The notes under the pieces were generated by a model, which worked only from the letters and a program-made list of their open reading frames with translations, made no database searches and was not told the DNA's origin. Both the position numbers and the translations under genes were made by a program. DNA of 64,000 bases from Janibacter limosus (lineage in GTDB: Bacteria > Actinomycetota > Actinomycetes > Actinomycetales > Dermatophilaceae): NCBI RefSeq assembly GCF_004295485.1, contig NZ_CP036164.1:124001-188000 (forward strand), in the 5' to 3' direction. Shown here in pieces: positions 34,668 through 43,278 of the stretch. Each line of letters begins with the position of its first letter. The first letter of the stretch is position 1.

Positions 34668-35207
34668 TCAGTACCCCGTGCGCCCGTCGACCGCTTCGCG
34701 CAGCAGGTCCATGTGCCCCAGGTGGCGGGCGTACTCCTCGATCAGGTGGGTGAGGATCCACCGCAGGTTGAGCTGCTGCCCGCGTCGCCGGCCGACCACC
34801 GCGCCGTCGAGGTCGCTCCACCCGGCCAGCGCGGCCCGTGAGGCGGCGAGCTCCTGCTCGTAGGCCTCGATCGACTCGGCCGCGTTGTCGCCGGTGGCGC
34901 CGTCGAGGTCGGCGTCGGGGTCCCCCTTCGTCGACCAGCGGGCGACCACGTCCTCGCCGAGCAGCACGGTCCGCAGCCAGTAGGCCTAGACCTCGGTGAG
35001 GTGGCGCACCACCCCTGCCAGGCTCAGGGACGAAGGGGGGACCGCCCGGCTCGCGAGCTGGTCACCGGTCAGCCCGGAGACCTTGAGGAAGACCGTCTTG
35101 CGGTACAGGTCCAGCCAGTGCTCGAGGACCTCGCGCTCACCGCCCAGCATCGGCCCGTCGCTGCGGGTGTCGGGTCGCTCGCGCACGATGACGGTCGGGT
35201 CGCTCAT
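34668..35207 (-). pseudogene. DinB/DUF664-family protein interrupted by an in-frame TAG
   Basis: Two parts in one frame: MSDPTVIVRERPDTRSDG... to VVRHLTEV (35207-34989), then a TAG at 34988-34986, then AYWLRTVLLGEDVVARW... to the stop. Together they make a normal-length DinB four-helix protein (LSLAGVVRHLTEV and LRWILTHLIEEYARHLGHMD are typical). In homologues a Glu is common where the TAG stands, so a GAG-to-TAG change is likely. Confidence 0.75.
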
Positions 35208-35225
35208 GTTCCCCACCCTCACAGA

Positions 35226-35316
35226 ATGGTTGTGTGTTGAACAGGGAGTTCTGAGAGCCGGCGAGGCCAAATACGGCTCGCCGGCATCCGTGGCTACCGG
35301 TTCAACACACAACCAT
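35226..35316. repeat. Nested 91-bp inverted-repeat element
   Basis: Outer perfect arms of 17 bp (ATGGTTGTGTGTTGAAC at 35226-35242, complement at 35300-35316) enclose a second stem GCCGGCGAG/CTCGCCGGC. It lies between the ABC transporter operon end and the DinB start, both on the minus strand. No target duplication is visible. It could be a terminator, a structured RNA or a MITE remnant. Confidence 0.6.
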
Positions 35317-35341
35317 CGGTGACCTGGACCCGGCCCGCGAC

Positions 35342-36163
35342 TCAGATGAGCTCGGCAGCCGCCTCGGCGACCCGCTCGTGCTCCGAGCGCAGTCGCTTGA
35401 GGAAGTCCTTGGTCCGGGCGTGCTGCGGGTTGTTGATGACGTCCTTGGGGGCGCCCTGCTCGACGACGACACCACCGTCCATGAAGACGACCCGGTCGGC
35501 GACATCTCGCGCGAAGGCCATCTCGTGGGTCACGACGATCATCGTCATGCCCTGGCCGGCGAGGTCGCGCATGACCTCGAGGACCTCGCCGACGAGCTCG
35601 GGGTCGAGCGCGGAGGTCGGCTCGTCGAAGAGCATCAGCTTGGGCTGCATCGCCAGTGCTCGCGCGATGGCGACCCGCTGCTGCTGGCCACCCGAGAGCT
35701 GGTTGGGATAGGCATTCGCCTTGTCACCCAGACCGACCTTGTCGAGCAGGGCGTCGGCCTCGGCGCGCACCTCGGCCTTGCGGCGGCCCTGCACCTTGAC
35801 CGGGGCCTCCATCACGTTTTCGCGGGCGGTCATGTGCGGGAAGAGGTTGAACCGCTGGAAGACCATGCCGATCTCGCGGCGCTGGGCCGCGATCTCCTTG
35901 TCCTTTAGGCGGTGCAGCTTCGACGCCCCCGGGGTGCCCTGGTCGCGGTAGCCCATGAGGTCGCCGTCGACCCAGATCCTCCCCGCCTGGATGTCCTCGA
36001 GCTGGTTGATGCACCGCAGGAAGGTCGTCTTGCCCGAGCCGGAGGGCCCGAGCAGGCAGACGACCTCGCCGGCCGTGACGTCCATGTCGATGCCCTTGAG
36101 GACCTCGTTGCTGCCGTAGGACTTGCGCACCTGCACGGCGTGGACGAGTGGCATGTCGCTCAC
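35342..36163 (-). CDS. Polar amino-acid ABC transporter ATP-binding protein
   Basis: 273 residues, GlnQ/HisP type: [36 protein letters not shown] and [21 protein letters not shown] at 36163 has GGAGG six bases upstream and overlaps the permease stop (GTGA); an ATG three codons in is possible. Energises uptake of an amino acid with the adjacent permease and lipoprotein. Confidence 0.93.
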   Translation of the reverse strand: MSDMPLVHAVQVRKSYGSNEVLKGIDMDVTAGEVVCLLGPSGSGKTTFLRCINQLEDIQAGRIWVDGDLMGYRDQGTPGASKLHRLKDKEIAAQRREIGMVFQRFNLFPHMTARENVMEAPVKVQGRRKAEVRAEADALLDKVGLGDKANAYPNQLSGGQQQRVAIARALAMQPKLMLFDEPTSALDPELVGEVLEVMRDLAGQGMTMIVVTHEMAFARDVADRVVFMDGGVVVEQGAPKDVINNPQHARTKDFLKRLRSEHERVAEAAAELI

Positions 36164-37176
36164 TTGCCGCCTCCGATCGTCAGACCCATCAGCCGGGTCT
36201 TTGTGGTGTCGGTCTTGGTCTGCACGGACGTGTTGCCGTAGCCGCGACCGAAGTGCCGCTCGAGGAAGTACTGGCCGACCATGAGCACCGAGGTGATGAC
36301 GAGGTACCACAGGCAGGCGGCCATGAGGGTCGGCATGATCTTCAGCGTCCGGTTGCCGATGGCCTGGGCCTGGAAGAACAGCTCGGTGCTCAGCGGCAGA
36401 GCCATGAGGAGCGAGGTGTCCTTGAGCATCGCGATCGTCTCGTTGCCCGTCGGCGGGATGATGACGCGCATCGCCTGCGGCAGGATCACCCGACGCATCG
36501 ACAAGCTCGGCTTCATGCCCAGGGCCGAGGCCGCCTCGCGCTGGCCCTCGTCGACCGACATGATGCCGGCGCGCGCGATCTCGGCCATGTAGGCCGCCTC
36601 GGACAGGCCCATCGCGATGATGCCCCAGATGAGCGTGCTGCTGATCTGGTTGACGTTGAAGGTGAAGAGCGTCAGGTCGCTGCTCATCCCCAGCCACCCG
36701 GCAAGCTGCTGGCTGAAGGGGAAGGGCCCGATGTCGAACTTCGGGTAGAGGTAGCCGATGCCGGTGCCGAAGAGCACGACGAGCACCAGGCGCGGGATCC
36801 CGCGGAAGAACCACGTGTAGAGGAACCCGACGAACTTCAGGACCGGGTTGTCCGACAGCCGCATGACGCCGACGACGACCCCGAGGACGACACCGATGAT
36901 CATCGAGCCGATCGTCGCGAGGATCGTGCCCTTGAGCAGGCCCTCGAGGACCGGGCTGTAGTTCATCACCTGGAAGGCGAAGGGCCAGTCCCAGCGCTCG
37001 TTGGTGATGAAGCTCGAGGCGATCATCGCGAAGAAGATCGCGATGACGACGAGCGCGACCCAGCGACCCGGGTGACGCACCGGGACCGCGTTGATGGGGC
37101 CGGCGTCGTCCGACACGGGGGCGGACCCCCCTTCGTCGAGCGAAGGGGGGACCGCCGCGCCGCTGTCGGTGGTCAT
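36160..37176 (-). CDS. Polar amino-acid ABC transporter permease
   Basis: 338 residues, HisM/GlnP family. A soluble N-terminus of about 40 residues is followed by five to six helices. The EAA loop reads [20 protein letters not shown]. The single copy suggests a homodimer. ATG shares one base with the stop of the binding-protein gene. Confidence 0.92.
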   Translation of the reverse strand: MTTDSGAAVPPSLDEGGSAPVSDDAGPINAVPVRHPGRWVALVVIAIFFAMIASSFITNERWDWPFAFQVMNYSPVLEGLLKGTILATIGSMIIGVVLGVVVGVMRLSDNPVLKFVGFLYTWFFRGIPRLVLVVLFGTGIGYLYPKFDIGPFPFSQQLAGWLGMSSDLTLFTFNVNQISSTLIWGIIAMGLSEAAYMAEIARAGIMSVDEGQREAASALGMKPSLSMRRVILPQAMRVIIPPTGNETIAMLKDTSLLMALPLSTELFFQAQAIGNRTLKIMPTLMAACLWYLVITSVLMVGQYFLERHFGRGYGNTSVQTKTDTTKTRLMGLTIGGGK

Positions 37177-38069
37177 CAGGGGTTGACCGCGAACTTGTCG
37201 ATGCCGCCCGACTCGTTGCCCCAGTTCTTCAGGATGGCCTCGTAGCTGCCGTCCTTCTTCATGCTCTCGAAGGCGGCGGCGATGGCCTCACCGAACTTCG
37301 TCTGGTCCTTGGGGACGATGATCCCGTAGGGCGCGGAGTCGTAGGTGTCGCCGAGGGTCTCGAGCTGGTCGCCCTGCTGCTTGACGGCGTAGAGGCTGAT
37401 CGGGGAGTCGGCGGCCATCGCCTCGGTCTTGCCGGAGACGAGGCTCGCGGTGACCTTGGCCTGCTCACCCTCGACGACGATCTTGATCTTCTGGTCGCAC
37501 TTCTTGTTGAGCGCGGTCAGCTCGTCGAGCTGGACGGTGCCCTTCTGCACGCCGATCGTCTTGCCGCACGGGTCCTTGGGGTCGACCTTGCCCGGGTTGC
37601 CCTTGGTCGTGACCCACTGGGTTCCTGCGTTGAAGTAGCTGATCATGCTGACCTGCTTCTTGCGCTCCGGGTTGATCGTGAAGGAGCTGACGCCGACGTC
37701 GTACTTCTTGGAGGAGACGCCGAGGATCAGGCCGTCGAAGGGAGCGTTGTTCCAGGTGGTCTTCAGGCCCATCTTCGAGGCTGCGGCCGTGAAGAGGTCG
37801 ACGTCCATGCCCTCGACGGTCTTGCCGTCGTCACCGAGGAACTCGTTGGGCGCGTAGGAGGCGTCGGAGCCGATCTTCAGCGTGCCCTTGCTCTTGATGT
37901 CCTCGGGGACGAGCTTCGCGACGGCGTCGTCGACCGTCACGTCGGCGGCTGCGGTGGGGCTGTCGCTGCCGCTGGACCCGCTGCCCTCAAGGCTGTCGGA
38001 ACCGCACGCGGTCAGGGCGCTCGCGCTGACCGCGAGCGAGACGAAGAGAGCGACGTGGGCACGGCGCAT
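37176..38069 (-). CDS. Amino-acid-binding lipoprotein of the ABC transporter
   Basis: 297-residue solute-binding protein, family 3. Lipobox LTAC at residues 19-22 anchors it to the membrane; a Ser/Gly linker follows. SBP_bac_3 motifs are [20 protein letters not shown] and [20 protein letters not shown] is six bases before the ATG. The ligand is probably a polar amino acid; which one cannot be told. Confidence 0.92.
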   Translation of the reverse strand: MRRAHVALFVSLAVSASALTACGSDSLEGSGSSGSDSPTAAADVTVDDAVAKLVPEDIKSKGTLKIGSDASYAPNEFLGDDGKTVEGMDVDLFTAAASKMGLKTTWNNAPFDGLILGVSSKKYDVGVSSFTINPERKKQVSMISYFNAGTQWVTTKGNPGKVDPKDPCGKTIGVQKGTVQLDELTALNKKCDQKIKIVVEGEQAKVTASLVSGKTEAMAADSPISLYAVKQQGDQLETLGDTYDSAPYGIIVPKDQTKFGEAIAAAFESMKKDGSYEAILKNWGNESGGIDKFAVNP

Positions 38070-38226
38070 GGTGGTCCTCCAGATGCACGATGGGGCACTG
38101 GATGCGTGCCCGGTGCGGGTCATCGTGCCACCGCGCCGGGCGGCAGCGCGAGACCCGCGCCGCACCGTCACGACATCGTGACGCTCCGCTCCCTTCGTCC
38201 CGGTCAGCGCCCGCTGCGCGTCGCGG

Positions 38227-40065
38227 TCAGCGCCCGCTGCGCGCGAGCAATGCCTGGACGAAGACCCGCTCGATGTCGTCGGGCGTCTCGGCGATGTAGC
38301 TGGTGCCGCCCGTCTCGTCGGCGATCTTCTGCAGGGCCGTCGGGTTGGCCTCGCCCATGCCGATGGTGATGACGCGCACCGGCTTCTTGGGGTCGTAGGC
38401 GGCGTCGAGCTTGCTGAGCAGCTGCTTCAGGCTCAGGCCGCCGTTGGGGTCGTCGTTCTCCCCGTCGGTGAAGACGACGATCGAGTTGACGTACTCGGGG
38501 TCGTACTCCTTGACCATCTTCTGGTGCGCGGCCCAGATCGAGTCGTAGAGGGCGGTGTCGCCACCGAGGTACTGGTCGCCGCCCTCGATGAGCGCGCGCA
38601 GCCTGTCCCGGTGGGAACCCGCGCCGTCGGCCGAGTCCAGCCGCTTGACCGGTGAGATCTGCCGGTAGTCCTTGCCCTTGGCCTGGTCGGTGCTGAAGAC
38701 CCACGCACCGACCTCGCTGCCGGCCGGGATGATGCTGGCGCCCTTGTCGAGGGCACCCTTGGTGACCTCCCACCGGGTCAGGCCGGGGGTGGGGCTGTCC
38801 CACTGCATCGAGCCGGAGGCATCGATGACGGCGAGCATGCGCATGTCGGTGCGCATCTTGTCCCACTGGTCGACGGCCGCGAGGCGCTCGTTGCGGTCCA
38901 GCGGCTCGAGCTCGCTCAGCGGGGCGGCGGGCTGGTCGGCGACCGTCGGGCCGCCCGATCCGCTGGAGTCGCGGAAGCCGGCCTCGGTGAGCGACTTGCG
39001 CATGGTGAGCGTGCCCAGCTCGGTCCGCGCGCTGTCGGCCGTCTTGAGCACGTCCCCGCTCAGCGCGGGATTGGTGATCCACGGGTAGTCCAGCGACAGG
39101 GTCCCCTTGGCCGGCATCACCGCGCGAAGGGGGGTGACGTCCGGGTTGTCCTCGTTGTAGGTGGCGATCTGCTGCTCGGACGCGGGGAAGGGCTGGGTCT
39201 TCTTCTGGTCCGAGGTGTAGTCGGCGAAGAGCTTGGTCAGCGACGGCGCCGCGAAGCGCGACATGAAGATCAGGCGCGAGCCGGTCTCGAGGCCGATGCG
39301 GTCCGGCTGCCCGATGCGGCTGGCGTGGAAGGCGAGCCGGCTGGCCGTGTCGGTGTCCGGGTTGGCCATCCGCAGGCCGCCGTCCTGGTTGACCAGGGTG
39401 CCCCAGGACTGGAAGTCGGTGACCTTCTTGGCCTGGTCGGCGCCGCTGGCGAGCACGATGGGGGAGGAGGCGATGGACTGCCCCTCGATCCACTGGCCCT
39501 TGGTCTTGCTCGCGTCGATCGCGTCGATCCAGGTCGAGCTGTCGGGGATCCAGACGTCAGGCGCCTGGCCGTCGTTGATGTTCTTCGCCGCGTCGGCCGC
39601 TGAGGTGGAGGTGACGTCGAAGGTCGCGCAGGCGTTGCTCTCCTTGACCTTGGCCAGAGCCTCCTCGAGGGGGCCGGCGATCTCCGGGGTGGCCGCGACG
39701 GTGATCGTCTGGTCGGCGCAGGCCGAGTCGGTGCCGTCGCTGCCACCCAGCGCGGCGAAGGCGCCGCCACCGCACAGGGCGAGGACGACGACCGCAGCGA
39801 GCGGGATGAGCCACACGGGGCGCTTCTTGTGCTCGTGGCGGGCGGAGCGGCGGGTCGGCGTGGGCTCGGGGTCCGCTCCCTTCGTCACGGGGGCGACGGC
39901 CGCTGGCTCGGTGGTGGCTGGCTCTGAGGCGGGGGCCGCGGGCTCGGCGGCGGGGGCCGCGGGCTCGGCGGCGGGGGAGGGGTCCGCTGCGGGGGACCCG
40001 GTCGTCTCTGGGCCGTCGTCGTCCCAGAGGTCGCGTCGCCGTGAGGGTCGGCCGTCGCCGGTCAT
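38227..40065 (-). CDS. Membrane-anchored binding-protein-like and VWA-domain protein
   Basis: 612 residues. An acidic Pro/Ala-rich cytoplasmic tail (1-80), one membrane helix (about 83-105), a periplasmic-binding-protein-like domain (TITVAATPEIAGPLEEAL, QAPDVWIPDSSTWIDA) and a C-terminal von Willebrand A domain with a complete MIDAS start DASGSMQWDS (about residue 411) and TDGENDD. AAGGAG six bases before the ATG. Similar proteins occur in many actinobacteria; their function is not known. Confidence 0.85.
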   Translation of the reverse strand: MTGDGRPSRRRDLWDDDGPETTGSPAADPSPAAEPAAPAAEPAAPASEPATTEPAAVAPVTKGADPEPTPTRRSARHEHKKRPVWLIPLAAVVVLALCGGGAFAALGGSDGTDSACADQTITVAATPEIAGPLEEALAKVKESNACATFDVTSTSAADAAKNINDGQAPDVWIPDSSTWIDAIDASKTKGQWIEGQSIASSPIVLASGADQAKKVTDFQSWGTLVNQDGGLRMANPDTDTASRLAFHASRIGQPDRIGLETGSRLIFMSRFAAPSLTKLFADYTSDQKKTQPFPASEQQIATYNEDNPDVTPLRAVMPAKGTLSLDYPWITNPALSGDVLKTADSARTELGTLTMRKSLTEAGFRDSSGSGGPTVADQPAAPLSELEPLDRNERLAAVDQWDKMRTDMRMLAVIDASGSMQWDSPTPGLTRWEVTKGALDKGASIIPAGSEVGAWVFSTDQAKGKDYRQISPVKRLDSADGAGSHRDRLRALIEGGDQYLGGDTALYDSIWAAHQKMVKEYDPEYVNSIVVFTDGENDDPNGGLSLKQLLSKLDAAYDPKKPVRVITIGMGEANPTALQKIADETGGTSYIAETPDDIERVFVQALLARSGR

Positions 40066-40196
40066 CAAGTTCTCCTTCGCCGCGGGCACGTCATCGTTGC
40101 CCCCCGGTCAATCATGGCCCACCAGAGGACCACACCAAGGCCGCAGGATGGGCGATCCTGTGCGGACGATCACGCAGGACCGGTCGGCCGCCAGGT

Positions 40197-40376
40197 GCGC
40201 ACGACCTTAAGGAGATGCGGCCGGCGTGCGCACGACCTTAAGGAGATGCCTCCGGCTTGCGCACGACCTTAAGGAGATGCCTCCGGCTTGCGCATGACCT
40301 TAAGGAGATGCGGCCCCAGGTGCGCACGACCTTGAGGAGATGCGGCCCCGGGTGCGCATGACCTTGAGGAGATGCG
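40197..40376 (+). repeat. CCTTAAGG dyad array D, upstream of hisC
   Basis: Six units; GCGC starts at 40197, 40228, 40259, 40290, 40322 and 40354 (period 31, 31, 31, 32, 32). The last two read CCTTGAGG. Units 1-3 contain micro-ORFs, for example ATG at 40215 reading MRPACARP and stopping at TAA 40239-40241, directly before GGAGATG of the next unit. It ends 28 bases before the hisC start; the upstream part of the spacer (40066-40196) shows nothing recognisable. Confidence 0.95.
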
Positions 40377-40404
40377 GTTCACAGCAGGTGGTTAAGGTGC
40401 GCGC

Positions 40405-41478
40405 ATGGACACCCCACGGCTGCGCTCGGCCCTCGACCAGGTTCCCGCCTACGTTGCTGGCAAGCCGCCGGTTCCTCGTGAGGGCCTCACGGTCTACAAG
40501 GTCTCGTCCAACGAAAACCCCAACCCGCCGCTCCCTTCGGTCGTCGAGGTCATCCAGCAGGCGGCCACCCAGGTCAACCGGTACCCCGACATGGGCGTCA
40601 CCGGCCTGACCGACGCTCTCGCCGCGCACCTCGACGTGCCCCGCGAGCAGATCGCGACCGGCACCGGCTCCGTCGGCGTGCTCGCCCAGGTGATCCAGTC
40701 GACCTGCGACCCGGGCGACGAGGTCGTCTACGCGTGGCGGTCCTTCGAGGCGTACCCGATCGTCGTCGCGATCGCCGGTGCGACGTCCGTGCAGGTGCCG
40801 CTCACGGCGGACCACCGCCACGACCTCGACGCGATGGCCGCAGCGATCACCGACCGCACCCGCGTCGTCCTCGTCTGCACTCCCAACAACCCGACCGGGC
40901 CGGCCGTCAAGCACGCCGAGCTCGAGGACTTCATCGCCAAGGTGCGGCGCGATGTCCTGATCGTCGTCGACGAGGCCTACCTGGAGTTCGTCGAGGGCGA
41001 AGGGGAGGTCGACGGGCTCTCCCTTCGCCGCCAGCACGGCAACGTCATGCTGCTGCGCACCTTTTCCAAGGCGTACGGCCTGGCCGGTCTGCGGGTGGGC
41101 TACGCGGTCGCACCCGAGCCGGTGGCCGAGGCGCTGCGCAAGACGGCCACCCCCTTCGGTGTCAACCTCATCGCGCAGGCCGCGGCGATCGCCTCGCTCG
41201 AGGCCAAGGACGAGCTCGACGTGCGGGTCAAGGACATCGTCGCCGAGCGCGCCCGGGTCCTCGCTGGGTTGCGGGAGGCGGGCTGGGAGATGACCGACAG
41301 CCAGGCCAACTTCGTGTGGTTCCCGCTCGGCGAGCGCACGACCGACTTCGTCGCGGCCTGCGCCGACGCGGGCCTGTCCGTGCGGCCCTACGGCACGGAC
41401 GGCGTGCGCGTCACCATCGGCGAGACCGAGGCCAACGACCGGCTCCTCGACGTGGCGCGGGAGTTCGTGCGCGCCTGA
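40405..41478 (+). CDS. Histidinol-phosphate / aromatic amino-acid aminotransferase
   Basis: 357-residue fold-type I PLP enzyme. The PLP lysine is in [25 protein letters not shown] and VVDEAYLEF are the family blocks. It resembles both HisC and the Pat (phenylalanine aminotransferase) group; no other his genes are adjacent, so Pat or a second HisC is likely. A TTAAGGT box about 11 bases before the ATG may mark a leaderless promoter right after array D. Confidence 0.88.
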   Translation: MDTPRLRSALDQVPAYVAGKPPVPREGLTVYKVSSNENPNPPLPSVVEVIQQAATQVNRYPDMGVTGLTDALAAHLDVPREQIATGTGSVGVLAQVIQSTCDPGDEVVYAWRSFEAYPIVVAIAGATSVQVPLTADHRHDLDAMAAAITDRTRVVLVCTPNNPTGPAVKHAELEDFIAKVRRDVLIVVDEAYLEFVEGEGEVDGLSLRRQHGNVMLLRTFSKAYGLAGLRVGYAVAPEPVAEALRKTATPFGVNLIAQAAAIASLEAKDELDVRVKDIVAERARVLAGLREAGWEMTDSQANFVWFPLGERTTDFVAACADAGLSVRPYGTDGVRVTIGETEANDRLLDVAREFVRA

Positions 41479-41514
41479 CCAGCGGTCGCTCAGTTCGACT
41501 GACATGCTGGGCGC

Positions 41515-41913
41515 ATGACGAACTTCCTGATCCGGACCGGAGTCAACGCCGTCGCCCTGTGGGTGGCCGCATGGCTCATCGACGGCATCGTCCTGGCCGA
41601 GGACGACACGACCTTCGCCTCGAAGTTCGCGACCGTCATCCTCGTCGCGCTGATCTTCGGGGTGGTCAACGCGATCGTGAAGCCGATCGCCAAGGTGCTC
41701 GCCTTCCCTGCGATCGTGCTGACGCTCGGGCTGTTCACCTTCGTCGTCAACGCCTTCCTCCTGCAGATCACCGAGTGGATCTCCGGGCCTCTCGGCCTGA
41801 GCTTCGAGATCACGAAGTTCTGGTGGGACGCCGTCATCGGCGCACTGGTCATCACCATCGTCTCGATGATCCTCAACTGGGTCCTGCCGGAGAAGGAAGA
41901 CCTCGACCGCTGA
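41515..41913 (+). CDS. PF04020-type phage-holin-family membrane protein
   Basis: 132 residues, four membrane helices. Typical text: FGVVNAIVKPIAKVLAFPAIVLTLGLFTFVVNAFLL. Despite the family name these proteins are common chromosomal genes in actinobacteria and no phage genes lie nearby. Role unknown. Confidence 0.85.
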   Translation: MTNFLIRTGVNAVALWVAAWLIDGIVLAEDDTTFASKFATVILVALIFGVVNAIVKPIAKVLAFPAIVLTLGLFTFVVNAFLLQITEWISGPLGLSFEITKFWWDAVIGALVITIVSMILNWVLPEKEDLDR

Positions 41914-41954
41914 GGTCGGGCACCAAAGACCACTTCTCCCCAGGGCCGTGCCCG

Positions 41955-42887
41955 TCAGGCGGCCTCGCACTCGTAGGCCTTGGCGGTCACTCGCCGAAGA
42001 ATCTCCTCTTCGTCCTCGAAGTGGGACCACGTGACCCTCTCGAACTCCCAGCCTTCAGCACGCAGGTTGTTCTCCCGCACGATCTGGGCCGCCATCACAT
42101 CGGGTGAGGTGTACTTGATGTCCCCGTCGAACTCGACGGCCAGCTTGATCTCTCTGATGGCGAAGTCAAGTCGGTAGTCATGTCCGGCCGCGCGGGCCCA
42201 GACCTGAGGTTCAAAGGTCCAGGGGCTGCGCCGCAGGACCGCCGCCGTCAGCGTCTCGCCGGGCGACTCATGGCGAGGCTCGAGGTGGGCAAGCACCTCC
42301 CTGGCCCGGGCCACCCCCTTCGCCCCTCGCGCGGACGTGAGGGCCTCCTCGATCTGTGCCCGAGTGCAGACCTCGTGACGAAGGGCGTGGTCGCCGGCCA
42401 CGAGTGCCGCGAGGGGATTGTTGGACAGCGCCGTTCCGACGATCGCCACGGCGGCCGGGACCGCGGAGACGGTGACGCCCAGGTCGGGGATCTCGACCTC
42501 CACCGGCCGGATCGTCTCCATGTCCATCTCGCTGACGCGAACCCCCTTCGCGACCCGCCCGTGGGTCGACGGTTGCTTGGCGATCTCGACGACGGTCAGA
42601 TCGGTCCTGGCCAACGGCAGCCCGTGGAGGACGGCTGCCGTGTGCCGAGCGGCAACCGTCTGCGCGTCCTGGAGGCGCAGGGTCGCCACAGCTCGGAGGA
42701 CGTGGGCCTCCTCGGCCGAGGCATCGATCCTGGAGGAGTACCACCCGCGAGCGACCCGCCACAGAAGTCCGCGACGCACGAGGACGGCGAGGTCGCGGCG
42801 CGAGATGCCTCGGGCCTCGGCCTCGGCAGTGCTGAAGAGTGGCATGTCGCCGAGCTCGGAGAGTGCGACGCGCAATTTGGGAGGCAT
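41955..42887 (-). CDS. AbiEi antitoxin-like / DUF559 protein
   Basis: 310 residues. The N-terminus is an AbiEi-type winged helix (STAEAEARGISRRDLAVLVRRG, LWRVARGWY). The C-terminus is a DUF559 domain with PD-(D/E)XK elements (DYRLDFAIREIKLAVEFDGDIKY, RENNLRAEGWEFERVTW), suggesting a very-short-patch-repair-like nuclease. No toxin gene is adjacent. Such stand-alone proteins are numerous in actinobacteria; function unproven. Confidence 0.8.
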   Translation of the reverse strand: MPPKLRVALSELGDMPLFSTAEAEARGISRRDLAVLVRRGLLWRVARGWYSSRIDASAEEAHVLRAVATLRLQDAQTVAARHTAAVLHGLPLARTDLTVVEIAKQPSTHGRVAKGVRVSEMDMETIRPVEVEIPDLGVTVSAVPAAVAIVGTALSNNPLAALVAGDHALRHEVCTRAQIEEALTSARGAKGVARAREVLAHLEPRHESPGETLTAAVLRRSPWTFEPQVWARAAGHDYRLDFAIREIKLAVEFDGDIKYTSPDVMAAQIVRENNLRAEGWEFERVTWSHFEDEEEILRRVTAKAYECEAA

Positions 42888-42962
42888 GGTCCGAGCCTGC
42901 CCTGTTGGCGGTGATGGGCGGCGGGGATTTCCACAGGGGCCGGCTGACGCCTCGTCCACGAC

Positions 42963-43110
42963 GCGCATGACCTCAAGGAGATGCGGCTGGGGTGCGCATG
43001 ACCTTAAGGAGATGCGGCAGGGGTGCGCATGACCTTAAGGAGATGCGACCCGAGTGCGCATGACCTTAAGGAGATGCGGCTGGGGTGCGCATGACCTTAA
43101 GGAGATGCGG
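42963..43110 (+). repeat. CCTTAAGG dyad array E, upstream of the bkd operon
   Basis: Five units with GCGC at 42963, 42994, 43025, 43056 and 43087, exactly 31 bp apart. The first core is CCTCAAGG. Micro-ORFs read MRLGCA, MRQGCA, MRPECA and stop at TGA of GCATGACC. The remaining spacer to the E1-alpha start (43111-43278) shows nothing recognisable. Confidence 0.95.
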
Positions 43111-43278
43111 CTGGAAGCACCCGGTTTGGGCGTCCACGTGCTGAGACGCTAGGTTGGCTCACGCCAATGAACTGTGGCTCGGGTCACAAGCCCGCCGCAG
43201 CCGATCGAGGCGTCGAGACGACGCCCTCCGTGGCCGCGGGCGGGGCGATCCCCTGGGCCGAGGCCGAAGGGAGCAGCA

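Noticed and set aside
40197..40376. CRISPR array
   Set aside because: Only 7-8 bases vary between units of a 31-bp period, the variable bases recur between units, and no cas genes are present.
41515..41913. Prophage remnant because of the holin-family name
   Set aside because: The PF04020 family is a common chromosomal membrane protein and no other phage gene is nearby.
41955..42887. Complete AbiE toxin-antitoxin pair
   Set aside because: No AbiEii-type nucleotidyltransferase toxin adjoins; the C-terminal DUF559 domain marks a stand-alone protein.
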